Assembly: GCA_905215695.1 (NCBI GenBank)
Contig: CAJMQN010000005.1
Location: 110,710 to 174,709 of the forward strand
Reading direction: 5' to 3'
DNA from: an uncultured bacterium
GTDB lineage: Bacteria; Bacillota; Clostridia; Christensenellales; HGM11417
DNA length: 64,000 bases
Part shown: positions 51,344 through 60,270 of the stretch, piece after piece
Numbering within the stretch: the stretch's first letter is position 1
How the letters are laid out: every line of letters begins with the position of its first letter
Notes under the pieces: generated by a model
What the model saw: the letters and a program-made list of their open reading frames with translations, nothing else
Database searches by the model: none
Told to the model about the DNA's origin: nothing
Program-made: the position numbers and the translations under genes

Positions 51344-52306
51344 ATGCCGATTTTTCATTCTATCAAACAACTCTTTTCCAATTTCATGCTTCTTTGGAAG
51401 TTGATTGTCTATTATCTCATCTGCGTCGCGGTTGTCGCGCTGCTCTATTTCTTTGCCGTTGCGCCCGTCGTCGCCCCCCTTGTGGATAAGATTCTCGAGA
51501 CGGGGATCGTGGACGACGCCTATAAGGTTGCGGTCAACTATATCTCCATGAATCCCGAAATCGAAACTTCAATCGCTGTTCTCAACGAGACCGCAAAGGA
51601 CGTTTCGGGTATTTTTCTTGAGTATGCGTCGAGTTTTACGCTCGCCTATGTGCTCCTTGCGCTCCTCGTGTTTGTGTGGCGGTTCATCACGCTTTTGAAG
51701 GAAATTCCCCTCATCGAACTTGTCAAAGAGCGCATGTCCACCCGGCAGAAGGGGTTCTTTACCGGGCTCATGATTCAAAATCTCGGCAGGAGCAGTATCT
51801 ACGCGCTCACGACCATGCTCTTTACTGTGCCGCTTGACGCGATTTTGGGCGTATTGACCTATTTTATCGCAAAACTCTTTATCGGGTGGCTGGGAGTTTT
51901 CGGTGTATTCTTCGGCGCGATTGTGCTCGTCATTCTGCTCTCGGCGAAGAGTACGCTGTTTGCGCTCTGTCTGCCCAACGTCAACGAGACCAAAAAGCCG
52001 TTTAAGGGGTTTTTGCAGGGGGTTGCGCTCTCGGCGCGGAATTTCTGGCGCATCTTTCTCTATCAGATTCCCTTTATGCTCCTGATTCTGTTTGCGGTGA
52101 CCGCGTTTACCTTCTTCACCTTCGGTGCGGCGTTCTGGTTCATGATTCCCGTCGCCGTCCTTTTGTCCGCGATCTTCCGCGAAGTGCTCTTTTTCTCCGC
52201 GCAGAAGAGAAATTTTTACGTCGATTCGGATACCATCGTCAAGGGGCGTCTTGACAACGACCTCCCTGATATGGAGGAGTCCCAAAGCGACGAGGACGTT
52301 CTTTAA
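51344..52306 (+). CDS. Unknown polytopic membrane protein
   Basis: 320 residues with about six membrane segments (near 18-45, 100-125, 150-175, 180-205, 235-265 and 265-285). The opening MPIFHSIKQLFSNFMLLWKLI and an acidic C-terminal tail (ESQSDEDVL) are cytoplasmic. ATG at 51344 behind CGGGAG; a TTG start 54 bp upstream would lie inside the -10 region and is rejected. It resembles membrane-trafficking-like or DUF975-type proteins only in outline. Function unknown. Confidence 0.65.
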   Translation: MPIFHSIKQLFSNFMLLWKLIVYYLICVAVVALLYFFAVAPVVAPLVDKILETGIVDDAYKVAVNYISMNPEIETSIAVLNETAKDVSGIFLEYASSFTLAYVLLALLVFVWRFITLLKEIPLIELVKERMSTRQKGFFTGLMIQNLGRSSIYALTTMLFTVPLDAILGVLTYFIAKLFIGWLGVFGVFFGAIVLVILLSAKSTLFALCLPNVNETKKPFKGFLQGVALSARNFWRIFLYQIPFMLLILFAVTAFTFFTFGAAFWFMIPVAVLLSAIFREVLFFSAQKRNFYVDSDTIVKGRLDNDLPDMEESQSDEDVL

Positions 52307-52339
52307 TTTTCGTATTCTATAAAAGGGGGCCGTTTTACT

Positions 52340-52888
52340 ATGGCTAAAAAGAAATCAAGTTTCCTCAAACCTCTCCTGTTCGCACTCGTCTCCGCGATTC
52401 TGCTCGTCATGTTCTTTTTGCCTACTGCGAGCGTCGGCGCTGAAGTCGCCGGCACGAGTATCGGTGGCAAGACAAACTTCAGCGGGCTTGACAGCATGAT
52501 TGCGCTCTTCTCGGATAAGGCGAGTACGGATATGTCCGCGGGCGTTGCCGCGGCTTATACCATGAAATCCGCCGACGCTACTTCAGCGTCCTTCGGTACC
52601 GCGGCTACCTGCTGGTTTATCCTTGCGATTGTCTCTGCGGTGACCTTGGTATTGTCCGTTCTTGCGATGTTCTCCAAAAAGAAAAAAGTTCTCTTTGGAA
52701 AACTTTTCGGACTTGCAATGCTTGTTTTGTCCCTCGTCATTCTTATTTCCACAATCGCGATGATTTCGCAGTGGAACGGACAGGCGCTTGTGGGCAGTGT
52801 GACCAAGGCTGCGATTCATATGGGCTCTATCGTCGCTTTCGTCTTCGGACTCGCCGGAGCGGGTGTCGCGTTCGCGCTCAAAAAGTAA
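52340..52888 (+). CDS. Unknown four-span membrane protein
   Basis: 182 residues: membrane segments near 12-32, 85-108, 117-140 and 155-178, with an extracellular loop at 33-84 that is rich in Ser, Thr, Ala and Met (TSIGGKTNFSGLDSMIALFSD in part). Layout is that of tetraspan DUF4064- or claudin-like proteins of Bacillota. AAAGGGGG lies 12 bp before the ATG. It follows the previous gene by 33 bp and ends at a strong terminator. Function unknown. Confidence 0.6.
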   Translation: MAKKKSSFLKPLLFALVSAILLVMFFLPTASVGAEVAGTSIGGKTNFSGLDSMIALFSDKASTDMSAGVAAAYTMKSADATSASFGTAATCWFILAIVSAVTLVLSVLAMFSKKKKVLFGKLFGLAMLVLSLVILISTIAMISQWNGQALVGSVTKAAIHMGSIVAFVFGLAGAGVAFALKK

Positions 52889-52902
52889 TCGGTTCAAAGT
52901 TT

Positions 52903-52932
52903 ATCCCCGGAAATTGCTCCGGGGATTTTTTT
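52903..52932 (+). terminator. Terminator after the four-span membrane gene
   Basis: Perfect hairpin ATCCCCGGA/TCCGGGGAT followed by seven T. Confidence 0.9.
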
Positions 52933-53033
52933 AAAATTTTTTTAAAAATTCCCAACAAAACGGGAGGTTCGGTTGTTATTATTTGTGCAGGGCGGTTTTT
53001 TCGCCCGCTTGTATGTCCGGAAAGGGAACGATT

Positions 53034-53552
53034 ATGAGTAGTTTAGAGCGGAACATACAGAGATTGCAAAGGACGAATACGGGGCTCGACGAGATTTACA
53101 GAGAAATGGAAAAAGCCGTCTTTTTGGTTGCTTACTCCTATCTCAAGGACAAGTATCTCGCTGAGGACGTCCGGCAGGAGGTCTTTGTCAAGGTCGCACA
53201 GAACGTTTCCGGCTATCGGAGGGGTACCAACGCAAAAGCGTGGATTCTCACCATTGCCAAAAATCTTTCGCTCAATCTTTTGAAAAAGCGGAGGGAATGT
53301 TTCGTCGATTTTACGGAGAACGAGTCTCTGTACGGCACCTATTCCGTGGAGGATAGCGCCGGGGACAATTTGATTGAGCGCGCGCGCAATATTCTCTCGC
53401 AGGAACAGTTCGAGATCGTGTATCTCGTCGTGGTTGCGGGTTATAAGCGGCGCGAAATCGCGGAGTATTTACAGATGCCCATCGGAACCGTTACCTGGAA
53501 ATACAACGAAAGTCTTAAGCTACTTAAAAACGCTTTCAAGGAGGAAATATGA
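53034..53552 (+). CDS. RNA polymerase sigma-70 family factor, ECF-like
   Basis: 172 residues. Region 2: VFLVAYSYLKDKYLAEDVRQEVFVKVAQN in pieces (about 25-53) and the AKAWILTIAKNLSLNLLKKRR segment that melts the -10 (about 62-82). Region 4: LSQEQFEIVYLVVVAGYKRREIAEYLQMPIGTVTWKYNESLK in pieces (about 118-160). ATG at 53034 behind AAAGGG. It overlaps the anti-sigma gene by 4 bp, so the two are made together. Partner relationship resembles SigI/RsgI, though region layout is that of an ECF factor. Confidence 0.9.
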   Translation: MSSLERNIQRLQRTNTGLDEIYREMEKAVFLVAYSYLKDKYLAEDVRQEVFVKVAQNVSGYRRGTNAKAWILTIAKNLSLNLLKKRRECFVDFTENESLYGTYSVEDSAGDNLIERARNILSQEQFEIVYLVVVAGYKRREIAEYLQMPIGTVTWKYNESLKLLKNAFKEEI

Positions 53553-54700
53553 GCAAGCTCAAACGAGCCCTCAGGAGGGACGCCGAGGCGTTCATTCCGT
53601 CGAGGGAAAAGAAAAGCCCTCCGCGCAAGCTGCCGCTTCGCCGGCTCGTCGCATGCGCTTGCGCTTTCGTCCTCTTCGTTTCTGCCCTTGCGGTGACAGG
53701 TACGTTTTTGTTCCGGGGGAAGGACGCGCCGAGTTTTGCGAACTGTTACTTTAGCGTGGACATCAATCCTTCGATTGAGTTCGTGACGGGGGAGAACGGA
53801 ACGGTAGAGAACGTTTCACCCAAGAATAAATATGCGGACGCGCTTCTCTCCTCCTCAAACACGCTCGCGGGTAGGGACGCGGAGAGCGTGTTGGTCGAAA
53901 TTCTGGCGCTTGCGCAGGAAGCGGGGTATCTCGACAAGACTCAAAAGAACAACGCCGTCCTCATCAATATCCTCTGCGAAAATCCCGAGGAGCAGGAGAA
54001 GATTACCGAACTGTTGAAGCGGGACGCGCAGAAATTCTTTGAGGAAAACTATATCTTCGGAGTCGTTTTGACTTCCACCGCGACGCAGCGTTCGAACGCG
54101 GAGGCGCAGATTTACAACATTACCCCCGCAAAGCTCGAGCTTGTGGAGGAAATTCTCAAATATGACCCCGTCACCTACACGAAGACGGAGCTCGCCGCTA
54201 TGCCGGTGCGGGAACTCAACGGCATTCTCGTGGCGGTCAAAGAGCATGTGGACGTCTTTGACGACGAGCTCGAGGAGCTCGAAGAGCTGGTGGAGGACCT
54301 CGTTGATCTTCTCGAAGAGTTCGAGGAAGAGGAGGACGACGAGGAGGAAGTGGAGATGCTCGAGGAGGCGAACGAGCTGATTGCGGAAATCAATCAGGCG
54401 TTCGGGACGTCCTATCCGCAGCTTGGGGAGGGAGACGACTGCAAAATTCTCTTGAACGGAATGCTCGACGAACTGAAAATCGAACTTCGAAACCGAAAAC
54501 AAGGATATCGCGATTTTCTCTCCTCAAAGAGCGAAGAGGTCAGAAAAATATACGAAAATAACCTGAAGTCCTACGACGAAGAGGCAGGAAAACGTGAATT
54601 CGAGGAGGATTACGAGGACTGGCTCGAGCTGTACGAGGAGTTTTGGGAGGACCAATGGGAGGTCCTGTACGCACAATGGAGGGAAAGCAAGAACCTCTGA
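53549..54700 (+). CDS. RsgI-like anti-sigma factor with acidic coiled-coil ectodomain
   Basis: 383 residues, type II membrane topology. Cytoplasmic part 1-33 (basic, would bind sigma), one membrane segment at about 34-54, then the RsgI-type outer domain with CYFSVDINPSIEFVTGENG (about 66-84). The Asn73-Pro74 bond in DINPS is the conserved site at which RsgI proteins are known to break their own chain. The last 180 residues are an extremely acidic helical region (about 230-275 is mostly Glu, Asp and Leu), not a carbohydrate-binding module as in cellulosome RsgI proteins. Sensed signal unknown; perhaps cation, surface charge or cell wall state. Confidence 0.8.
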   Translation: MSKLKRALRRDAEAFIPSREKKSPPRKLPLRRLVACACAFVLFVSALAVTGTFLFRGKDAPSFANCYFSVDINPSIEFVTGENGTVENVSPKNKYADALLSSSNTLAGRDAESVLVEILALAQEAGYLDKTQKNNAVLINILCENPEEQEKITELLKRDAQKFFEENYIFGVVLTSTATQRSNAEAQIYNITPAKLELVEEILKYDPVTYTKTELAAMPVRELNGILVAVKEHVDVFDDELEELEELVEDLVDLLEEFEEEEDDEEEVEMLEEANELIAEINQAFGTSYPQLGEGDDCKILLNGMLDELKIELRNRKQGYRDFLSSKSEEVRKIYENNLKSYDEEAGKREFEEDYEDWLELYEEFWEDQWEVLYAQWRESKNL

Positions 54701-54731
54701 TTTTTATTCAGCCCCCTAAACACTCATATAT

Positions 54732-54771
54732 CCCAAAAGACCCCCGGAACTCGTTTCGGGGGTCTTTTGGG
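54732..54771. terminator. Bidirectional terminator between the anti-sigma and MerR genes
   Basis: Perfect 15-bp arms CCCAAAAGACCCCCG/CGGGGGTCTTTTGGG; the T-tracts are inside the outer part of the stem on both strands, as in bidirectional terminators. Confidence 0.8.
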
Positions 54772-54821
54772 TGTGTTCGAATGCAGGATTGCACATGGGA
54801 ACATGCGCGCATATGCGGAGA

Positions 54822-55640
54822 TTATACTCTTTGGCGGACGCGGACGGAGAGCAGAAGAAGGTAGTTTTCGTAGCCTTTGACGGAGAGTTCGTCAAGGAGC
54901 GTATCCTCATAAAAATCTCCGTCCGCCTCGAGGTCGTTTTCGTCGAGATAGGTGAGCAGTTGCGCATATGCGCCTGCGATTCCGTCGTATCCCTCCGTGC
55001 AGACCTCGGCGTAGTCGCCCGCGGGAATGCGCGCCGTGTCCTGCGAAGGCGTTTCGACCGTGCAGTAGAAACGGGAGTACGCGAGATAGTTTCCCTTTCG
55101 GATTTCGGAGGCGGGAATCGTCCCGCCGATGAAGTGCGGCAGGACGCCGTTGCGCTCACAGAGCTCATAGAAGTCCAAAAGCGCCTCCGGGATTCCGCCG
55201 CGCTTGGCGGGCGCGGGAACGGGGACGGAGAGCGCGGAGGTTTCGGGACGGGTTCGGATTCGGACGCTGCCGGGTTCGGTCTTTAGGGCGGAGAGCGTCG
55301 CGGATTTTTTGCGGCGAATGAAATCCCGCGTGCTCTGTAGGCGACGGATTTTCTCTTCGAGCCTGGCGGACTGCCGCTCGAGAAGTTCCACGAAATGTTC
55401 GGGACTTCGTTTGTCCAAATACTTTTTGATTTCGGAGAGTTTCATGCCGAGTTCGCGCAGCGTCCAAATGATATTGAACACCTCGAACTGCTGATAGGTG
55501 TAATAGCGGTATCCGTTTTCGCCTCGGTGAGCGGGGCGGAAGATGCCGATTTCATCATAGTGAAAGAGCGTATCCTTGCCCACGCCGCACAGCCGCGCAA
55601 ATTCCGCGGTCGTAAACCGTTGATTTTCAAAAAGTTCCAT
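54822..55640 (-). CDS. MerR-family regulator with effector-binding domain
   Basis: 272 residues. Winged helix-turn-helix at 8-78 (FTTAEFARLCGVGKDTLFHYDEIGIFRPAHRGENGYRYYT in pieces), a dimer coiled coil at about 85-120, and a GyrI/BmrR-like C-terminal ligand domain at about 145-272 (YSRFYCTVE, IPAGDYAEVCTEGYDG). Such proteins bind amphipathic drugs and activate efflux. It is divergent from a MATE pump whose promoter has the 19-bp spacer that MerR proteins act on. No Cys metal site is evident, so a drug rather than a metal is the likely ligand. Confidence 0.9.
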   Translation of the reverse strand: MELFENQRFTTAEFARLCGVGKDTLFHYDEIGIFRPAHRGENGYRYYTYQQFEVFNIIWTLRELGMKLSEIKKYLDKRSPEHFVELLERQSARLEEKIRRLQSTRDFIRRKKSATLSALKTEPGSVRIRTRPETSALSVPVPAPAKRGGIPEALLDFYELCERNGVLPHFIGGTIPASEIRKGNYLAYSRFYCTVETPSQDTARIPAGDYAEVCTEGYDGIAGAYAQLLTYLDENDLEADGDFYEDTLLDELSVKGYENYLLLLSVRVRQRV

Positions 55641-55658
55641 TTTTCACCTCGAAATCGC

Positions 55659-55689
55659 TTGACTCTCGGGTTGCCCCATACTTTATGAT
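55659..55689 (+). promoter_or_regulatory. MerR-type promoter of the MATE pump gene
   Basis: TTGACT (55659-55664) and TATGAT (55684-55689) are 19 bp apart, the over-long spacer typical of MerR-activated promoters, with a partial dyad CTCGGG/CCCCAT in the spacer. Confidence 0.75.
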
Positions 55690-55734
55690 AGCATGAAAGG
55701 GGGCTCCGGTCAAGGGGCTTCCCGGGATTTTATC

Positions 55735-57063
55735 ATGACACAAACCAATAAACTTGCTAAACAATTTCATTTCGGGTCTCTCGCGAACTTCGCGCTTCCC
55801 ACGATGGTGATGATGGTTATCACCGCGTTATATAGCATTGTGGATACGATTTTTATCTCCCGGCTCATCTCGACGGATGCGCTCTCCTCGGTCAATATCG
55901 TCTATCCCGTTCTCAATGTCGTCATGGGCGCGGGGATCATGCTCGCGACTGGGGGTTCTGCGATCGTCGCCCGCAAGCTCGGACAGGGCAAAGAGGAGGA
56001 GGCGAGGCGCAATTTCAGCTTTCTCGTGCTCATGGGCATCGCGCTCGGAATCCTGTTTGCGGCGGTCGGGCTGCCTCTTCTCGAGCCCATTGTGCGCGCG
56101 CTCGGAAGTTCGGAAAAGCTCTTTTCGGACGGATGCGCGTACCTTCGCGCCTCTCTCTGGTTCTCGCCCTGCTGGATTCTCTCCATGATTTTCTCCACAT
56201 TCTTCGTTACTGCGGGGAGACCGCACCTTGGCATGGGGCTGTCTGTCGCCGCCGGTATTGCAAACGGCGTACTCGACTATATCTTTATCGCATACGTGGG
56301 ACTCGGGGTCGCCGGCGTGGCGGTTGCGTCCGGGGTCGGACAGCTCGTCATCGTCGTCGCCGGGTTCGCCCTCTTTGCGCGAAAAAAGGGTACGCTGTAC
56401 TTCGGGAAACCCAAGGGTTCTCTGCGGTTCGTCGGCGGAAGCTGTTTCAACGGCTCTTCGGAGATGGTCTCCAATCTTTCTATGGGGATAACGACCTTTC
56501 TCTTCAACATTCAGATGATGAAACTCGTGGGGGAGGACGGCGTTGCGGCGATCACCGTCGTCATGAGTTTGCAGTTCATTCTGTCCTCCCTGCTCATGGG
56601 ATACGCAATGGGCGTTTCCCCGGTCATCAGCTACAATTACGGCAAGGGGGACAGCGAGATGCTTCGCCGGGTCGTCAAATACAGCCTTGTATTTGTCTCC
56701 TGCGCCTCCGTGCTTATCGCCTTCGCCGCGCCCTTTCTGTCTCCCTTCATCATCCGCATCTTCACCGACAACGCCGCGGTGACCGAACTCGCGCGGCAGG
56801 GAATCCTTCCGTATTCCTTTTCCTTTCTGCTCTGCGGTATCAATATCTTTGCCTCCGCGCTCTATACCGCCTTCTCGAACGGGAAAATTTCGGCATTGCT
56901 GTCCTTTCTGCGCACCTGCGTTCTGCTCTCGGCGGGAATTCTTCTGCTCCCGCTCGCATGGGGCGTGACGGGGGTCTGGCTTGCCGTTCCCGCCGCGGAA
57001 CTTGTCGCGCTCGCAATTTCTGCCGCGTTTTTGAAACATTCGCGAAAACTGTATCGGTATTAG
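55735..57063 (+). CDS. MATE-family efflux transporter
   Basis: 442 residues and about 12 membrane segments in two halves (opening LANFALPTMVMMVITALYSIVDTIFIS in pieces; half two from about 225 with SSEMVSNLSMGITTFLFN). It exports drugs or cations in exchange for Na+ or H+. The ATG at 55735 is chosen over the in-frame ATG at 55693 because the latter lies 3 bp after the -10 and so upstream of the expected transcript start. Probably induced by the divergent MerR regulator. Confidence 0.9.
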   Translation: MTQTNKLAKQFHFGSLANFALPTMVMMVITALYSIVDTIFISRLISTDALSSVNIVYPVLNVVMGAGIMLATGGSAIVARKLGQGKEEEARRNFSFLVLMGIALGILFAAVGLPLLEPIVRALGSSEKLFSDGCAYLRASLWFSPCWILSMIFSTFFVTAGRPHLGMGLSVAAGIANGVLDYIFIAYVGLGVAGVAVASGVGQLVIVVAGFALFARKKGTLYFGKPKGSLRFVGGSCFNGSSEMVSNLSMGITTFLFNIQMMKLVGEDGVAAITVVMSLQFILSSLLMGYAMGVSPVISYNYGKGDSEMLRRVVKYSLVFVSCASVLIAFAAPFLSPFIIRIFTDNAAVTELARQGILPYSFSFLLCGINIFASALYTAFSNGKISALLSFLRTCVLLSAGILLLPLAWGVTGVWLAVPAAELVALAISAAFLKHSRKLYRY

Positions 57064-57067
57064 ACAG

Positions 57068-57096
57068 CCGCGGGAAGAGTTTTCCCGCGGTTTTGC
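57068..57096 (+). terminator. Terminator of the MATE gene
   Basis: Arms CCGCGGGAA/TTCCCGCGG, loop of about four bases, then TTTTGCTTT. Confidence 0.85.
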
Positions 57097-57125
57097 TTTA
57101 CAAATCGCGGAAAATTCTTTATAAT
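57097..57125 (+). promoter_or_regulatory. Promoter of ileS
   Basis: TTTACA (57097-57102), 17-bp spacer, TATAAT (57120-57125). Only about 31 bp separate it from the start codon, so no T-box leader is present. Confidence 0.85.
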
Positions 57126-57156
57126 TTTAAAGATATTATGCTGATTGGAGTCGTCT

Positions 57157-60100
57157 ATGCCTTACAAGAAAGTGGATACCTCGCTAAACTTCGTGAAATC
57201 CGAGGAAGAGGTTATCAGATTCTGGAAAGAAAACAAGATTTTTGAGAAGACCAACGAGGACACGGCGGGAAAGCCGGTCTTTACTTTTTACGACGGTCCG
57301 CCCACCGCGAACGGCAAGCCGCATATCGGACACATTCTCACCCGCGTCATGAAGGACATCATTCCGCGTTTCAAATACATGAAGGGGTATTCCGTCCTGC
57401 GCAAGGCGGGCTGGGACACGCACGGGCTCCCCGTGGAGCTGGAGGTCGAAAAGTCTCTCGGCATCGACGGCAAACAGGACATCGAAAAGTACGGCATCGA
57501 GCCCTTCATCAAGAAGTGCAAGGAGAGCGTCTGGAAGTATAAGCACGAGTGGGAGCGCATGTCCGACCGCGTGGGGTACTGGGTAGATATGGAACACCCA
57601 TACGTGACCTACGAGGACAACTATATCGAGTCCGTGTGGTGGTCACTCAAAAAGATGTACGACGAGGGACTCATCTACAAGGGACACAAGATTGTCCCGT
57701 ACTGCCCGCGCTGCGGCACCGCTCTCTCTTCGCACGAGGTCGCGCAAGGGTACAAGGACGTCAAGGAGAAGTCCGTGTTCGTGCTCTTCCGCGCCAAGGG
57801 GGAGGCGGATACCTTCTACCTCGCCTGGACCACGACGCCCTGGACCCTTCCTTCAAACGTCGCGCTCTGCGTGAACCCCGAGGAGAATTACGCGAAGATT
57901 CGCTCGGGCGGGAAAATGTATATTCTGGCGGAAAATCTTGTTCCCTCTCTCTTCGAGGAGTACGAGACCGTCGAGGTCAAAAAGGGAAAAGAGTACGAGT
58001 ACTGCGAGTACGAGCCGCTCTTTCCGTATGCGAAGGTCAAAGAGAAGGCGTTTTATGTGACCTGCGACGCCTATGTCACGCTCACGGACGGTTCCGGCAT
58101 CGTGCATCAGGCGCCCGCCTTCGGCGAGGACGACGCGCGGGTGGGTAGAAAATACAAACTGCCCTTCGTACAGCTCGTGGACGAGCGGGGGCGCTTTGTC
58201 GAGGGGTGCGGCGAACTTTCGGGAATCTTCGTCAAGGACGCGGACAAGCTCGTCATCCGTGACCTCGCGGCGCGCGGACAGCTCTTTAAAGAGCTTTTGT
58301 TCGAGCATAGCTATCCCTTCTGCTGGCGGTGCGACACGCCGCTCCTGTACTACGCGCGGAGCAGTTATTTCATCAAGATGACCGAGGTGCGGGACAGACT
58401 GCTCAAAAATAACGCTTCCGTCAACTGGATTCCCCCGACCATCGGCACCGGGCGCATGGGGAATTTCCTCGAAAACGTCATCGACTGGGGCATTTCCCGG
58501 GATCGGTACTGGGGTACGCCCCTGCCCATCTGGGTGTGCGACAAGTGCGGGAAGTCCCACTGCATCGGGAGCAAGGCGGAGCTGAAGGAGCTCTGCGGCG
58601 TCGAGGGGGACATCGAGCTGCACCGTCCCTATATCGACGGCTGCACCTATCATTGCGAGTGCGGCGGAACCATGCGCCGCACGCCCGAGGTCATCGACTG
58701 CTGGTACGACAGCGGTTCCATGCCCTTCGCGCAGCACCACTATCCCTTTGAAAACAAGGAAATCTTTGAACAGAATTTTCCGGCGCAGTTCATCTCCGAG
58801 GCGGTGGACCAGACCCGCGGTTGGTTCTATACGCTGCTCGCCATTTCGACCGTACTCTTCGACCGCGCGCCCTTCGAGAACTGTATCGTTCTCGGGCACG
58901 TCAACGACGAGAACGGCATCAAGATGTCCAAACACAAGGGCAACGTGGTAGATCCCTGGTCCGTTCTGGACAAGCAGGGCGCGGACGCCGTGAGGTGGTA
59001 CTTCTACACCTCGAGCGCACCCTATATTCCCTCGCGATTTTCCGCAAAGAATGTGGACGAGACGCAGCGCAAGTTCATGGGCACGCTCTGGAACACCTAT
59101 GCGTTCTTCGTGCTCTACGCAGACATCGACGGCTACGACCCGACGGGCGTGCGCCTTGCGGACTGCAAACTGTCCCTCATGGACAAGTGGCTGCTCTCCA
59201 AACTCAATACGTTGATTGCAAAGACGGACGCCGACCTCGAACGGTACGAGATTACGGACAGCGCGCGGCGGATTCAGGAATTTGTGGACGAGCTCTCCAA
59301 CTGGTACGTGCGCCGGGGACGGGAGCGGTACTGGGGCAAGGAGATGACGGAGGACAAAAAGGCGGCTTATGCGACCCTCTATCACACCCTCGTCACTCTC
59401 GCCAAACTCATCGCGCCCTACGTGCCCTTTGTCGCGGAGAATATCTATCAGAACCTCGTGCGCGGATTCGACAAGAGCGCGCCACTCTCGGTGCATCTCT
59501 GCGCCTATCCCGTTGCGGACGAGAGCATGATAGACGAAAATGCGGAAAAATATATGGAGGACGTCGTCGAGGTGGTGGTGCTCGGGCGTTCCTGCCGGAA
59601 CACGGCGAATATCAAGAACCGTCAGCCCCTCGGCAAAATGATGATCAAGAGCGATCGGAAAATCGCTCTGCCCAAGGAATATTTTGAAATCGTCGCGGAC
59701 GAACTCAACGTCAAGGACTTCGAAATCGTTTCGGACGTGAGCGAATACGTGGGTTACGAATTGAAACCACAGCTCCGCACCCTCGGCAAGAAGTACGGAC
59801 CTCTCATCAATCGGATTCGGGAATTTCTCGCGTCCTGCGACGGCGCCGCCGTCGTGAATGCGGTCAAGGAGGGCGGAATCTTCCGTACCGAGCTCGGCGG
59901 AACGGAGGTGGAACTTTCCGAGGAGGACCTTCTGATCTCACCCCGCAACAAGCCCGGCTTCGTCGCGGCGTCCGACCGGGGCGTGACCGTCGTTTTGGAC
60001 ACCAATCTCACCCCCGAACTTGTGCGGGAGGGCAATCTTCGGGAGATCGTCTCCAAGGTGCAGACCATGCGCAAGGAGGCGGGTTTCGAGGTCACCGACC

Positions 60101-60270
60101 ATATTGTGTTGCGGTATGAGAGCGAAACGCTCGCCGAGCTGTTCGCGGAGCCTTCGCTGGCGGCGGACGTGCTCGCCGACCGCGTGGAGCGCGGAACGGG
60201 CGGGGAGTTCGTCAAAGAGTGGAACATCAACGGGCACAAGGTCACGATTTCCGTTTCCAAACTGTCATGA
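57157..60270 (+). CDS. ileS: Isoleucyl-tRNA synthetase, IleS2 (long, eukaryote-like) type
   Basis: 1037 residues. Charges tRNA-Ile. HIGH motif HIGH at 56-59 and KMSKH near 589-593. Editing domain CP1 at about 190-390. Two Cys pairs occur in a mid insert (CDKCGKSHC near 465 and CECGG near 500). The C-terminus lacks the bacterial zinc finger of IleS1 and instead ends with a DUF5915-like domain, opening GVTVVLDTNLTPELVREGNLREIVSKVQTMRKEAG in pieces. This is the IleS2 class, typically less sensitive to mupirocin. ATG at 57157 with TTGGAG upstream. Overlaps the following methyltransferase gene by 4 bp. Confidence 0.95.
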   Translation: MPYKKVDTSLNFVKSEEEVIRFWKENKIFEKTNEDTAGKPVFTFYDGPPTANGKPHIGHILTRVMKDIIPRFKYMKGYSVLRKAGWDTHGLPVELEVEKSLGIDGKQDIEKYGIEPFIKKCKESVWKYKHEWERMSDRVGYWVDMEHPYVTYEDNYIESVWWSLKKMYDEGLIYKGHKIVPYCPRCGTALSSHEVAQGYKDVKEKSVFVLFRAKGEADTFYLAWTTTPWTLPSNVALCVNPEENYAKIRSGGKMYILAENLVPSLFEEYETVEVKKGKEYEYCEYEPLFPYAKVKEKAFYVTCDAYVTLTDGSGIVHQAPAFGEDDARVGRKYKLPFVQLVDERGRFVEGCGELSGIFVKDADKLVIRDLAARGQLFKELLFEHSYPFCWRCDTPLLYYARSSYFIKMTEVRDRLLKNNASVNWIPPTIGTGRMGNFLENVIDWGISRDRYWGTPLPIWVCDKCGKSHCIGSKAELKELCGVEGDIELHRPYIDGCTYHCECGGTMRRTPEVIDCWYDSGSMPFAQHHYPFENKEIFEQNFPAQFISEAVDQTRGWFYTLLAISTVLFDRAPFENCIVLGHVNDENGIKMSKHKGNVVDPWSVLDKQGADAVRWYFYTSSAPYIPSRFSAKNVDETQRKFMGTLWNTYAFFVLYADIDGYDPTGVRLADCKLSLMDKWLLSKLNTLIAKTDADLERYEITDSARRIQEFVDELSNWYVRRGRERYWGKEMTEDKKAAYATLYHTLVTLAKLIAPYVPFVAENIYQNLVRGFDKSAPLSVHLCAYPVADESMIDENAEKYMEDVVEVVVLGRSCRNTANIKNRQPLGKMMIKSDRKIALPKEYFEIVADELNVKDFEIVSDVSEYVGYELKPQLRTLGKKYGPLINRIREFLASCDGAAVVNAVKEGGIFRTELGGTEVELSEEDLLISPRNKPGFVAASDRGVTVVLDTNLTPELVREGNLREIVSKVQTMRKEAGFEVTDHIVLRYESETLAELFAEPSLAADVLADRVERGTGGEFVKEWNINGHKVTISVSKLS

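Noticed and set aside
55693..55734. Upstream ATG of the MATE gene
   Set aside because: It is 3 bp after the -10 box, so it should not be on the mRNA.
57120..57156. T-box leader before ileS
   Set aside because: Only about 30 bp separate the -10 box and the start codon, and there is no AGGGTGGNACCGCG element.
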